From: Gordius sp. MW1
Taxonomy: Eukaryota > Nematomorpha > Gordioida > Gordea > Gordiidae
Length of the DNA: 64,000 nucleotides
Direction: 5' to 3'
Assembly (NCBI GenBank): GCA_964036665.1
Contig: OZ038528.1
Coordinates: 558,001 to 622,000 of the forward strand
Shown here: positions 27,840-37,585 of the stretch, one piece after another
How the letters are laid out: each line of letters begins with the position of its first letter
Numbering within the stretch: position 1 is the stretch's first letter
The notes under the pieces: model-generated
Seen by the model: the letters and a program-made list of their open reading frames with translations, nothing else
The model's database searches: none
Told to the model about the DNA's origin: nothing
Program-made: the position numbers and the translations under genes

Positions 27840-28735
27840 CGACCAATAGAAAGCCTTGGTTTCTTACAACACTACTTGATACTCCATAAATCCTTTCGCC
27901 GTATAAGCAAATTGACTAAAATGCTTCCCACTTCTATAGGTCACAATATAATCTTCGCGCTTTTGAAAATAGGTGTTAACGATTGCCATGTCATATGCTT
28001 GAGATAAGAGAAGTTTTTCCCTTCTGTCCTTCAGACCATGCCCATAGCCTCCGTTTATACCCGAGGCGATCTTTCCCTAAGTGAGCGTTGAAATCTGCCC
28101 CAATAATTAGCCTTTCTTCCTGTCCTATTCCTTGTATTTCCTTTTCCAGTGAATCTAAGACTTTTTCTGATTCCGAACACCCAATTTGGGGAGTATACGC
28201 GCACATAACGGTTAGGAGGCCCCCTTGATCTGCAATCTTCACTCATATTAGCCTGTCGAAACAAAGCTTGACTTCCACCACCTTGTCCTTGAACGATTCG
28301 CTTAGAACGATACCGACCCCGTTTCTACGATTTGATGACCCACTGTAGAATTGTTTGTAGCCTTCTCCTAATTCACGGGCTTTAGTTCCGTTCCACCTCG
28401 TCTCTAGTAGGCAGGCGATGTGTACCTTTCTTTTTTTTAGCATTTGTGCGACCTCGATGCTCTTCCCCGTCAACGTTCCCACATTCCAGCACGTTATTCG
28501 CATTCTTTCACCAACTAATTTCTTTAACTTCGTTGTGAGTTGGGCAGTAACCCTAGTGTATTTTTCACATTGCACGGGCGGGGTATGCAGTGCGCGTCGT
28601 TTGTGGAGGACGCCCTAGCCTTTTCTTGTAAAATCTTGTTTGAGGCTATCATAATTTGGAGTGGTTTTTATAGCCGGTTTCCGACCTGACGCTAACCCTC
28701 CACTTTTTGCACACGGACTTAGGACCAACGTAGGT
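27840..28735 (-). pseudogene. RTE-clade LINE, 5' half (AP-type endonuclease)
   Basis: This is a piece of a non-LTR retrotransposon of the RTE type, whose endonuclease nicks the target to prime reverse transcription. On the minus strand the protein starts near 28,575. It contains MRITCWNVGTLTGKSIEVAQ, then LLETRWNGTK and GVGIVLS, characteristic of the endonuclease start. After a frame change near 28,245 it continues with VMCAYTPQIGCSESE and IIGADFNAHLGKD. After another near 28,050 it continues with AYDMAIVNTYFQKRED and VTYRSG near 27,990-27,900. The reverse transcriptase is absent, cut off at about 27,840. The 5' untranslated part runs to about 28,735 and is followed directly by TTATTAATCACAAC (28,745-28,758), probably the target duplication. 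The matching 3' end sits at 50,456-50,690. It is a dead copy. Confidence 0.85.
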
Positions 28736-28744
28736 AGTGTTATA

Positions 28745-28758
28745 TTATTAATCACAAC
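28745..28758. repeat. Target-site sequence at the RTE 5' end
   Basis: TTATTAATCACAAC directly follows the 5' end of the RTE fragment. The same 14 bases precede the 3' end of an RTE copy at 50,441-50,454, as expected for the two sides of one insertion that were later separated by duplication and deletion. Confidence 0.6.
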
Positions 28759-28884
28759 ATTTTTAGAAACACACCTTAAGAATTTTTCATATAAATTATA
28801 TGTAGGTCAAAAATAGTTACACCCTTCAAATAAATCCCATGTTGCTGCTTACTGTGTTGATCCTTTATTATACAGAAAACTACA

Positions 28885-29122
28885 GTTTCTAACCCTAAAA
28901 ATCTATATAAACATGACATTTTGGTATGTATTACAATTAAACTTAATTACTTATATTGTAGAAATATTGAAAATGACTTAGCTTCTAACCATAAAAATCT
29001 ATATAAACATGACATTTTGGTATGTATTACAAATCTTAAACTTAAATAACATTACACATTTTGGCAAATTTAAAATAACTTAGTTTTTAACCCTAAAATC
29101 TATATAAACATGACATTTTAAA
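28885..29122 (+). repeat. AT-rich minisatellite, three copies
   Basis: The phrase AACC(C/A)TAAAAATCTATATAAACATGACATTTT occurs at about 28,890, 28,985 and 29,085 (period about 95-100 bp). The first two copies also share GGTATGTATTACAA. The copies are diverged, so this is an old tandem repeat; no coding potential is seen. Confidence 0.75.
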
Positions 29123-29124
29123 GT

Positions 29125-29680
29125 TTAGTTTAATTTAGCTAAATATTTACCTACTTAAAGAAGATGCAATAATATAGTATGTTGTATAATACATTGAAGT
29201 GCAAACTTTATTATATTATCATGGGCGTTGCCAGCATTTCAATTAGAGGGGGGGGCAATAATGATTTAGGTAGGGGCAAAATAAACAATTTATGGAATTT
29301 TAGTTATAATTTTAATAAATTTTAACAATTTTTTGGATTCAGAGGGGTCAGCCGTCCCATTCTGCCCCCCCCCCCCCTTGGCTATGCCAATAAATATAAT
29401 AGATTTAAAATGAGTTCAATTGTAAGGGGGTATAAATAGCTTGCTATTTATTTAAAAAAAGATCCAATAATATGGTGGTAGATTGTATATCGAGTGCAAA
29501 TCAATCGTGTAATATTATAGCTTTTATGATAAGTTTAATTGTAAAGGGCTATAAATAGCTTTTTAACTACAGAAAGTTATAATAATATGGTTGTAGGTTG
29601 TATATTGGAGTGCAATTGTATATTATAGATTTCAAAATAAGTTTGATCGTAAGAGGCTATAAATAGCACATTAAGATGAA
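29125..29680 (+). repeat. Diverged tandem repeat of about 120 bp
   Basis: Four or five imperfect units share GGCTATAAATAGC, a run of A/T, AATAATATGGTTGTAGGTTGTATAT and TGGAGTGCAA. Similar words (AAAGCTATAAATAGCACA, ACTACTTAAAGAAAATGCAT, TTGGAGTATAAA) occur in the array flank at 26,860-26,935 and 50,110-50,185, so flank and repeat share an origin. The first unit is interrupted by the G-rich MITE at 29,220-29,393. Confidence 0.65.
29220..29393. mobile_element. Short MITE, CATGGGCGTAGCC-type ends
   Basis: The left end reads CATGGGCGTTGCCAG and continues into a G8 run; the right end is a C-run followed by TTGGCTATGCCAATA, its diverged inverse. The element splits a unit of the surrounding 120-bp repeat. 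No coding sequence. Related elements lie at 53,264-53,427 and 62,490-62,651. I could not find a clean target duplication here. Confidence 0.6.
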
Positions 29681-29681
29681 G

Positions 29682-29830
29682 TTATGTACAAGCCCGGGCC
29701 GGGCTCGGGCTTTATTAAAAATTAGCGGGCCGGGCCCGGGCCTCTAATTTAATATTTTGATGGGCCTGGGCTTTAAAATTTTTATTACGGGCGGGCCGGA
29801 TGACCTAAATAGGCCCGTTGCAAGTCTCTA
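29682..29830. mobile_element. GC-rich hAT-like MITE, decayed
   Basis: This is an island of GGGCCGGGCCCGGGCC words in an AT-rich background. The right end GGCCCGTTGCAAGTCTCTA matches the end of the complete element at 57,982-58,830 (TGCAGGTCTCTA). The left end is eroded. The flanks AGATGAAG and CTGTGAAG are a possible 8-bp target duplication with mismatches. No protein is encoded. Confidence 0.6.
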
Positions 29831-29839
29831 CTGTGAAGA

Positions 29840-30140
29840 TATTTTAGTGTTAAGAACAAATAAGAGATCTATCATTTTTTACCCTGACTATGTTTTCATT
29901 ACTTTATTCGACTTATTGGTCTTTCCTCTCTTAGATAAAAGAATATTTATGCAATTCTAAATGTAGGCAAATTTATTTAAATTTCTAATGGTGATTCATG
30001 ACTTTGCAGATGCATATAGTTAGATTCATGGTCAACATAATTAAATAAAACATTTTCTTCCGCGGGATAACTTTGCATTAATCGATTAATATTAGAATTA
30101 ATAATTTCATATTTACGATTAACAGAGAAGACTTGCTCCC
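29840..30140. other. No feature recognised
   Basis: AT-rich single-copy-looking DNA. The short plus-strand frame at 29,757-29,960 starts inside the MITE and is not protein-like. Confidence 0.5.
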
Positions 30141-31393
30141 CTGTGAAATAGGTAACATATTAGTATCGATTTGGTTTGGTGTTCGCGTAGATAATTTACA
30201 AAATCGTAAATATTGGGGTGGACTTGACCAATAAGGGTCTATATGCTATTGGGGTACCCTCCATTTATTTGTGCGGGGCCATGTTGCATTAAGCCTCTGC
30301 CAAATTTCATAGGGAAAAGTAGCGCTTAACCAGACCCATCTTTTATAGATGTAAGAAAAAAATCGTACATATTTTTATTAAAGAGAATGTGGGGGTCATT
30401 GATAATGAGAACAAAGACCTGGAGCATATCCTCCTCTTTCTAAAAAGGAAGGGCCAAAGCGTGCCTTACCATTTTTTTAAAGTACTTCGTCATATAAGGA
30501 CCGAATACCCTCGTGTCCTAGTCGTCGAAAAATCGCCTGGGATTAATGGAACAAGCATCCTAAACATATTATTTATATAAACAATAAATTACCTTTTACG
30601 GTCACACCATGAAACATTCCCGTAAGGCCTGGATGCTTGCCATTTCATAGTCAACCTGAACATTCAACAAATATCTTTTGGTTTGTTAAAAAGTAAAACA
30701 TAGGTTGAGTATGCCTTATCAGGTAATAACGCATAAATAACCGGAATCATGTGAGCAGGTAAAAAGAGTGAATCGTGTAGGCCTAAAAAACCAGCAGATA
30801 TTATTTAAATGGGTTTTTATTACTTGGCTAAATAAGGGAGAACAGACTTAATATGTTTCATCCGAGTACATATTACGAGCGGAACACATAACATTTAGGA
30901 GGATATCTGTACCAAAGACATAAGTGTATTCTCCCAGTTCCATAGCAAAGATCGCTGACCGTTTTCGCTGAAGCAATGCTCCGGTTCCAAGAGAATCTCC
31001 TCATTTCTCTCCGGATCCTTCACTTGTTTTGGATGTAACTGTTGCATAGACTTTGTGTGCATAGGTAGGGGTGGCCTGGGGATAACGAGTCAGATCAGGG
31101 ACATCCCTTAACCTCTGAGGGATGTTCCTGTGATATATTTTACTGAGCTTCTCCTTAGGCACGGCAATTACTGCACATTTTAGGTCCCGAAGTGCAATGA
31201 TATAATCTCCCCTAGGTTTTTCATGATTGTGCCCAGAAGTGATCTCAAAAAATGTAGAAATTTCTGCTTTCCCGGGGCACATTTTAGTCCTACATTTATA
31301 ATATGTTGCAGAGGACTTTGTGGTTATTTTTTGGTACAGAAATCCATTAAAATATAAGATAGAGCCCTTCCTTTGAGATGGAATAAATTCCAT
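30140..31393 (-). pseudogene. Decayed FLYWCH-MULE transposase
   Basis: This is a remnant of a Mutator-like (MULE) DNA transposase with an N-terminal FLYWCH zinc finger for DNA binding. The open part, 31,393-31,001, starts MEFIPSQRKGSILYFNGFLY and has the FLYWCH signature at residues about 10-60: F-x-Y, then YYKCRTKMCPGKA and GHNHEKP. Beyond the stop near 31,001 the minus strand still spells MULE-like pieces between many stops. MYSDETY near 30,855-30,870 lies where the first catalytic Asp is expected (YSDGTF-like). VDYEMASIQALRECF lies near 30,615-30,660. A tract like the C-terminal W..RTN motif lies near 30,250-30,290. The transposase is therefore present almost end to end but is not functional. 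A domesticated FLYWCH exon is possible but less likely given the trailing transposase. Confidence 0.75.
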
Positions 31394-31539
31394 GGTAGCT
31401 AGAAAAAATCATCATATTAGTAAAAGAAGGATTAAAAACTTTGCGAACTGGAGTGAATTCCTTGCATGGCATCCAACATTGCCTCTGCATCATGAATGCA
31501 ACCTTAATTTTATTTACGATTTTTATTTAAATTTAAAGC

Positions 31540-31885
31540 TTAATCTTACAATTAAGGGAGGTATTGACTAATGAAGATGAATTTATCAAAAGTAAGGCAC
31601 TGGGACACAAGACACTTGATATACCTATATATTTGAATTAGAAAAAATTACATATGAAATGCTTTGTTTTTAAACTTACATCTAAGGAAGGTATTGACTA
31701 ATGAAGATGAATTTATTATAGGTAAGGCTCCGGGACCCTTGATACATTACCTATATACATGAATTAGAGAGAACTACATCTGAAATGTAAATTTACACCC
31801 AAGGGAGGTATTGACAAATGATGATGATGAATTTATTAAAGATAGGGTTTCAGAACATAGTGTAAATGTATTAATAGATATGTTA
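31540..31885 (+). repeat. Tandem repeat, about 117-130 bp, three units
   Basis: GGGAGGTATTGACTAATGAAGATGAATTTAT starts near 31,556, recurs near 31,686 and, in a slightly changed form, near 31,803. It is followed each time by related AAGG-CC/TGGGAC and TATACCTATATA stretches. It lies immediately upstream of the MULE remnant and carries no gene. Confidence 0.75.
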
Positions 31886-32330
31886 TCAATAGACTTCGGT
31901 TTGTTGGAGGAACTGATACACCATCTAATTTATATTTAATTATTAGCTTACTTGCAATATTGTTCATATCCAGTGTTTGCATAGGCCCAGCAATGCACCC
32001 ATAATTTGAATTATAAAAGTTACTTTTATGTAAGATATCATGATGCCCCCGTGTAATTATAAAATTGCATTATAATGGACCCCTAGACCTGAACATTGAT
32101 TAGTTCAATATTTGTAATACACGCTATGGTGTTCCCTACCATTCACTTTCATGTATTCAAATTTTCCTAAACTTAAAAAGGCTTGTTAATTTGAGATAAA
32201 ACATATTGAAAAGACATTTTACAATTAAAAATTTTAAAATAAGCGGTATGTGCAGCCGCTTTCTGATTGGTTTGGTGAGATTAGGTGCGTTTAGGTGAGA
32301 TTAGGTGGTTGTTCGGCTGACCAGTTGACT
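31886..32330. other. No gene; short TTAGGTG direct repeat near its end
   Basis: AT-rich DNA without coding signal. At about 32,276-32,310 the words GGTGAGATTAGGTG are repeated (GGTGAGATTAGGTGCGTTTA, then GGTGAGATTAGGTGGTTG) just before the monomers begin. Confidence 0.45.
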
Positions 32331-32905
32331 TGAAAGGGAGGACGACGCCGCAATCGTATGATTACGTTATATATAATTAAAATAAAATTGTGTTAATTGA
32401 AAGGATGGCACCTATATACAAGACAAAAATGACAAGGGAGAAGGAGGACCCCGCACAAAATTTGAAAATGACAAGGGAGGAGGAGGACGCCGCAATCGTA
32501 TTACGCTATATTAATTGAAATAAAATTGTGTTAATAGGAAGGATGGCACCTAAATACAAGACAAGAATGACAAGGGAGGAGAGGACGCCCCACAAAATGC
32601 GAAAATGACAAGGGAGGAGGAGGACGCCGCACAACATGCGAAAATGAGAAGGGAGGAGGAGGACGCTGCAATCGTATGCTTTCTTTATACAATTGAAACA
32701 AATTTGTGTTAATAGGAAGGATGGCACCTAAATATAAACCAAAAATGACAAGGGAGGAGGAGGACGCCGCAATCGTATGATTACGCTATATATAATTGAA
32801 ATAAAATGGTGTTAATAGGGAGGATAACACCAAACAACAAGCAAAAATGACAAGGGAGGAGAGGACGCCGCACAACAAGCGAAAATGACAAGGTAGGAGT
32901 AGAAT
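32330..32905 (+). repeat. Five to six diverged satellite monomers
   Basis: These are direct copies of the older monomer type: GACGCCGCAATCGTATGATTACG, TTGAAATAAAATTGTGTTAA, AGGAAGGATGGCACC and AAAAATGACAAGGGAGGAGG. Units are uneven in length because the GACGCCGCACAAAATGCGAAAATGACAAGG segment is itself doubled in places. This is a small separate block, same orientation as the main array. The minus-strand frame at 32,506-32,727 is a translated-repeat artefact. Confidence 0.9.
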
Positions 32906-33009
32906 TTAATCATTTAAAAAATCCTTATTTCTTACCATGATAGGAGCCCAAAATTACGAATTGCTTACATCTTATTGCCCCCCCCCCCTGGACCCATCAG
33001 ACCTTTCTT

Positions 33010-34560
33010 TTGAACAATTATGTTTGGCCTTAAAACTTCTATTCGCCTAAATTAAACCCAATCGTGCAGCGCTACAAATTCAATAAGCTGTCCCAAATGG
33101 AAGATGAAACGATAGATGCATTTACTGCAAGGTTAAAGGGTGTGGCAATCCATCGCCATTTTGGATCCAACCTTGAAAGCAGCCTCCATGATAAGTTTGT
33201 AGATGGGTTACAGAAAACAAAGATCGTTGAAAGCCTTTTAGGCATCAAAAATTTAACATGGCAAGTTGTGTCGACGCCACTCGGGTTATGGAAAGGGCAG
33301 AAACGCAATCACAATTATTGACTCATTCTAAAACAATTGATTTAGTGAAACCCAGGACTTTAAATCATTGTTATTTATGGGGGAAACCATAATCGAGCCA
33401 CGTGTAAATTTCGCATGGCATTTTGTTTTAAATGTCAAAAAAAGAGACAAATTGGTAAAATATGCAAGAGCGAATGTAATGGTACGCTTTATCGAAATAA
33501 TTTTTCCGAGGGATATTCGTCATTTCCCACGTACACGTTAATGGGTAAATGACCTAGATGTTATTTTGTAATTAGATACAGGATCGTTGGTTACAATGGT
33601 AAATGGGGGAAATATCCTAGTACGTAACGTCTCTCCACTTAAAACCATCTAAGGGTTATAATCGTACAACCTTACCGACAAGGGAGAGAGGTGACCGTAT
33701 TTGAAAATGGCATAACATTTCAATTACCGCTAATCGTATTAGAAGGACATGGCCACAACATTTTAGGACGCAATTGGTTGCGCCATTTTCCCCATATCCT
33801 AACCCAACTGGCAAATAAATAGATTAAAGATGATACAACTTCCTCTTCAATTAATATGGTTAATTGTTCCATTAATATGAATGATATTCCTAAAAAATAT
33901 TCTCGTCTTTGATAATAAATCCACCGGAGTTATAAATTTTTATACAACACTTAAACTTGAACCCGAATCCTCTCCTAAATTTTTTCGGGCCCAGACCAAT
34001 CCCTTATTTTATTAAAGAAAAAGTGGACGGAGTTAGACCGACTAGTTAATTAAGGGGTTGCCGATTATGCAGCGCCTATTGTTACTGTTCTTAAAAAAGA
34101 CGGGGGCTTAAGAACTTGTGGTGATTTCAGAAATTTGAATAATAATATAGTTGTAGAAAAATACCCACTTCGTCGCATCCAAGACTTGTTTTCTAAATTA
34201 ACAGGGTTTAGATATTTTTCCATATTAGACCTTATTACTGAAAAATCACAAAATATTTTAACAATTAATACCCACCGTGGCTTTTTAAAATATATTCGAT
34301 TTCCATTCGGAATTGCTTCTGCCCCAGCCATATTTCAGCGCTTCATAGACTTTATTTTGGAACCTTAATTATGTTGTATGTTAACTCGACCACATTATCG
34401 TGGCTGCATAATCAATTGAGGACCACAATAAAAACCTATTGGATGAGGTTAACATAAAATTTAAACTAGAAAAATGTAATTTTTTACAAAAATCAATTGA
34501 ATATCTTGGACATATGATAACTGACCAATAAAAAAAATGACCATTGGCCAAAGTGTTTTT
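33010..34560 (+). mobile_element. Ty3/Gypsy-like LTR retroelement fossil, broken
   Basis: Remnants lie in the expected order of a Ty3/Gypsy-type element: a gag-like part (about 33,060-33,320), a protease-like part (about 33,570-33,800) and a reverse-transcriptase-like part (about 34,070-34,500). The first is recognised by its retrotransposon-gag-like composition, the second by an LDTGS motif and the third by its similarity to the Gypsy reverse transcriptase palm. No RNase H, integrase, envelope or long terminal repeats were recognised. It is clearly broken in many places and old. Confidence 0.75.
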
Positions 34561-35343
34561 AAGTAAATGCTAAACTTTCAAAATGCTCCTCCCAAAATCA
34601 TTATAAAATACTGAACCAAATTCTTGAATATTTGGGGATCAAAAAACACCTATTCTTAACCTTTTTCTACACGCGTCCACCCCCCATTCCCCGCTCAAAC
34701 ATTAATTTCCTTATTAAAGGCTTAATCAATGATATTTAAAGATTATCTCACTACCCGTTTTTAAAACAGGAATTATATGCCAAGGTTAAACTACATTTTA
34801 TTACCCTACCCCTATCTTACCCTCTTATCCGCCCACCGCTGACTTGGCATTATTGGGGGCGGGAGTGGAGGAGATGGAGAAAGGGGTATTTTATCGATTT
34901 TAATTAGGGCATAAGCGTTGCCCCACCCCTCATCTCTATCTCCCTCGCTGTGTTAGAAGCCTAGTAATACATACGAGTGTCTCCCCACCCACACATCATC
35001 TCTCTCTCGTTATCGACATGTGTTACTTTTATTACTTAATTTAAGTAAATAAATTGATTGAGTATAAAGTATATAATTATTGGAAAACGCAAATTGAAAG
35101 CAAAACAATTGTTGTTTAATCGGAGTCTGCCTAAAATATAATTTATAAAAATCTTGCTCTAATAGATAATTAGTTTTATAAACTAAAATAAATATATCGT
35201 AGTAATTTCTTGGCCAATTTTGATTAAATAAAAAATCCTTTCCATGTTTTTACAAGTATCTCACACCTAGCCCCAAATTTTTATTTTTATAAAGGAAAAC
35301 GGTATTAGTGTAGAGCAGATATGCATCTTTTAAATCCTATATA
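34561..35343. other. No gene seen; CT/GA-rich stretch
   Basis: 34,650-35,010 is unusually GC-rich for the area, with C-rich and GGGGGCGGGAGTGGAGGAGA-like tracts. It may be an eroded transposon end, but I find no matching inverted end or target duplication. The rest is AT-rich and featureless. Confidence 0.4.
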
Positions 35344-35487
35344 CAGTCAAAACCGTTTAATTGCAAAGCCTTAAGCCTGAAAAAAATTCGCTATTAACCG
35401 ATAATTCGTGATAAACGATGGAAATAAAAGTATATGTACATTATATAAAATATTCATTTCTTACGCTACGCAATAAAACTATATAAT
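35344..35487. mobile_element. Pogo/Tigger-like MITE, truncated copy
   Basis: It begins TA-CAGTCAAAACCGTTTAATT and stays closely similar, for about 140 bp, to the left part of the complete copy at 56,888-57,215 (ATTCGCTATTAACCGATAAT, GTATATGTACATTATAT). It stops where the inverted repeat at 35,488 begins, so a later event removed its right half. Confidence 0.7.
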
Positions 35488-35743
35488 TGCTAAGCAATTT
35501 ATGGGCTCGTTTTTTGTTGTCCGTCCGTTCGTTGTCCGTTCAACGTTCTTAATTGCTGGTTCGATACCCGGAGAGGGCAAATTTTTTTATTTTTTAAATT
35601 AAATTAATATATTGTTCTTGTTAATACCATTTAATTTTTTAAATATTTGTATAAATTAATAATTAACTAATAATTTTGCATTTTATACCCCCTTTAGGCA
35701 TTCTCGCCCCTTCCCACCTTTCTCGCCCATAAATTGCATAGCA
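35488..35743. mobile_element. Possible MITE with 19-bp inverted ends
   Basis: TGCTAAGCAATTTATGGGC at 35,488-35,506 has its near-perfect inverse at 35,725-35,743 (GCCCATAAATTGCATAGCA). Inside is GGTTCGATACCCGG followed by a T-run near 35,560-35,595, which resembles a tRNA B box and could mark a degenerate SINE piece. No target duplication was found. Confidence 0.45.
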
Positions 35744-35844
35744 AATATGCTACTTTTATACAGAGTATAGAAGAGTTCGCCCTTCCCTCCCTTCTTTCCT
35801 TCCCCTCTTCCCGTTCCCACGAGGGCCGAAGCCCCGAGTTTTTT

Positions 35845-36500
35845 ATATTTAAATTGGTATTTATTAAATAAATTTATCCTTGGGTGTTATTTATTAGTCT
35901 TGTGTTTTACCTCTGCGAATGAGTTACTTTATGGATACGAAAATATAATTTCGATTAAACTGTTAATCTAGCCCTTGCGTCTATTGGGGGCGCAACATAC
36001 AATTAAATGGATTTAAATAATAAGGCGAGATAGATTTTATCTAAATAGGAATTATGTAAATAATGATTCTTTTAATGAAAATTAAGGGAAAGGCTAAGCG
36101 TCTGCCACTCTCTAATTGAAAGCTCAATCCTAGATTTACCAAGGGCAGAAACACTTTAGAGAGTCACCCACAAAAATTGTATTTAAAGGGGCTGCGTTGT
36201 AAGCAAGCAACTAAAATTATGCTCTTGCTGCATTATCGGGCCTCACATTTGTTTTTGATCATAGTTCCATAATAATTAAATATGTTTTGCTTGTAATTTA
36301 ATAAAAAAAATTTAATTTGCCTATTTTTATGTCACCGTGAAATCGCAACTCCCTTACTTATAGAATTGAACAATTTTATAAAACTAATTATTTCGTTATC
36401 TGGAGCATATTGTAAGGCTCCATAATTATTAGCGGCCGAAACGTTAGTAAGACCCTCCTGGTTACTTTAATATAAAAAATTAATTTACGTTTAATCACTT
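35845..36500 (+). repeat. Tail of the composite element, orphan copy
   Basis: GGGTGTTATTTATTAGTCTTGTG, GAATGAGTTACTTTATGGATACGAAA and TTGCGTCTATTG match the tails at 43,440-43,546 and 55,960-56,100. The following AAGGCGAGATAGATTTTATC matches 56,136-56,160. ATTTCGTTATCTGGAGCATAT near 36,385-36,415 and GGTTACTTTAATATA near 36,458 match 56,845-57,290. The body that should precede it is missing here. This copy shows the sequence without the Tigger-like insertion found in the other copy. Confidence 0.75.
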
Positions 36501-36579
36501 ATACTAAAAATTTAAATAAGTTACTTAAAGAAATTAAATAATATTTACATAAATACAACATAGATATTCTTAAGTTTAG

Positions 36580-37585
36580 TCAAAAACAAGTTTCACGTCC
36601 AGACAAATATGTCGTTGTCCTTCTCCTCCTCTAGTCCTGGACCGCTGGCTGCACATCTTGCCATTGCTCATCCCTGGAGAGCATCCTTCCAATTAACCCG
36701 ACAAGTACCAGTGTAACCTGTAGGTGACGCAACTTTAGAACCACTTTTCTCAAAAACTCTGAAGAAAGAAACATTTTTAAATTAAATATAAAAGAATAGA
36801 CGGGGATGATACAAATTTATTACTTCTTCCTCATTTGTTTTAGAATAATAATCATTCAAAAATTGTATGAATCGCAATTCGACCTGCCTTCTCATATTCT
36901 ATATTTATGCACATTCAACAAATAGTTTTTGCAACTTATTTAAATATTTAAAATTTGTATAATTTTTCCAACATTTTGTTACTAATTTCAAATTCATTTG
37001 AGTACTTTAAAGAAATTTGCCTTAAAGTTGAACCTCACCTATAGGTTACACTGAGCAGAGCTTACTTGCCTAGCTTTCCCTTTTTAATCATTTAATTATA
37101 AAACTATAAACCTATAGGACGATCCTCTGTTACGTGGAAAGGGCAAGTCGAGAGGGTGCTTTCAACAATGAATTACCAGATCGCAAACATTTGGTTGTGG
37201 GTTTTGTGGTAAAATTGTATCAGGTGCGACATTCATATTTCTTATCCAAATCTTAAGTTACGGTCAGTCCTTATTTTTGTTATTAGCCGAAGGACATGGT
37301 GCTAGATTCATTGATAACGGGTTTATTTCCCGATAATAAATGAATTATATAAGAAATATGGTTAATAAAAGATTTGAAAAAATTATAAACGTACATCAGG
37401 TAATTTCTCCTTTTTGGGATTATTTTATTCACGTAATCTTACAATCTATTTCAAATATATAATTTAATACTCATAGCTGGCTACAAGGTGCTTTACCAAC
37501 GAAATAGGGTTGTTTAAAAATTCGCTTACCTGCTTCATTATTAGTCACTTTTGATTCATCTTAAACTCGTTTTTTACTTAGTTTT
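36580..37585. other. Non-coding; inverted repeat and shared 5' segment of composite element
   Basis: CAGTGTAACCTGTAGGTGA at 36,709-36,727 is inverted at about 37,035-37,053 (TCACCTATAGGTTACACTG), a possible old MITE. The stretch ACATTTTGTTACTAATTT to GCAGAGCTTACTTGCC (36,970-37,070) recurs at 40,790-40,870, and GTGTAACC with TAAGTGATGCAACC recurs near 53,810-53,835. No protein signature appears in any frame. Confidence 0.5.
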
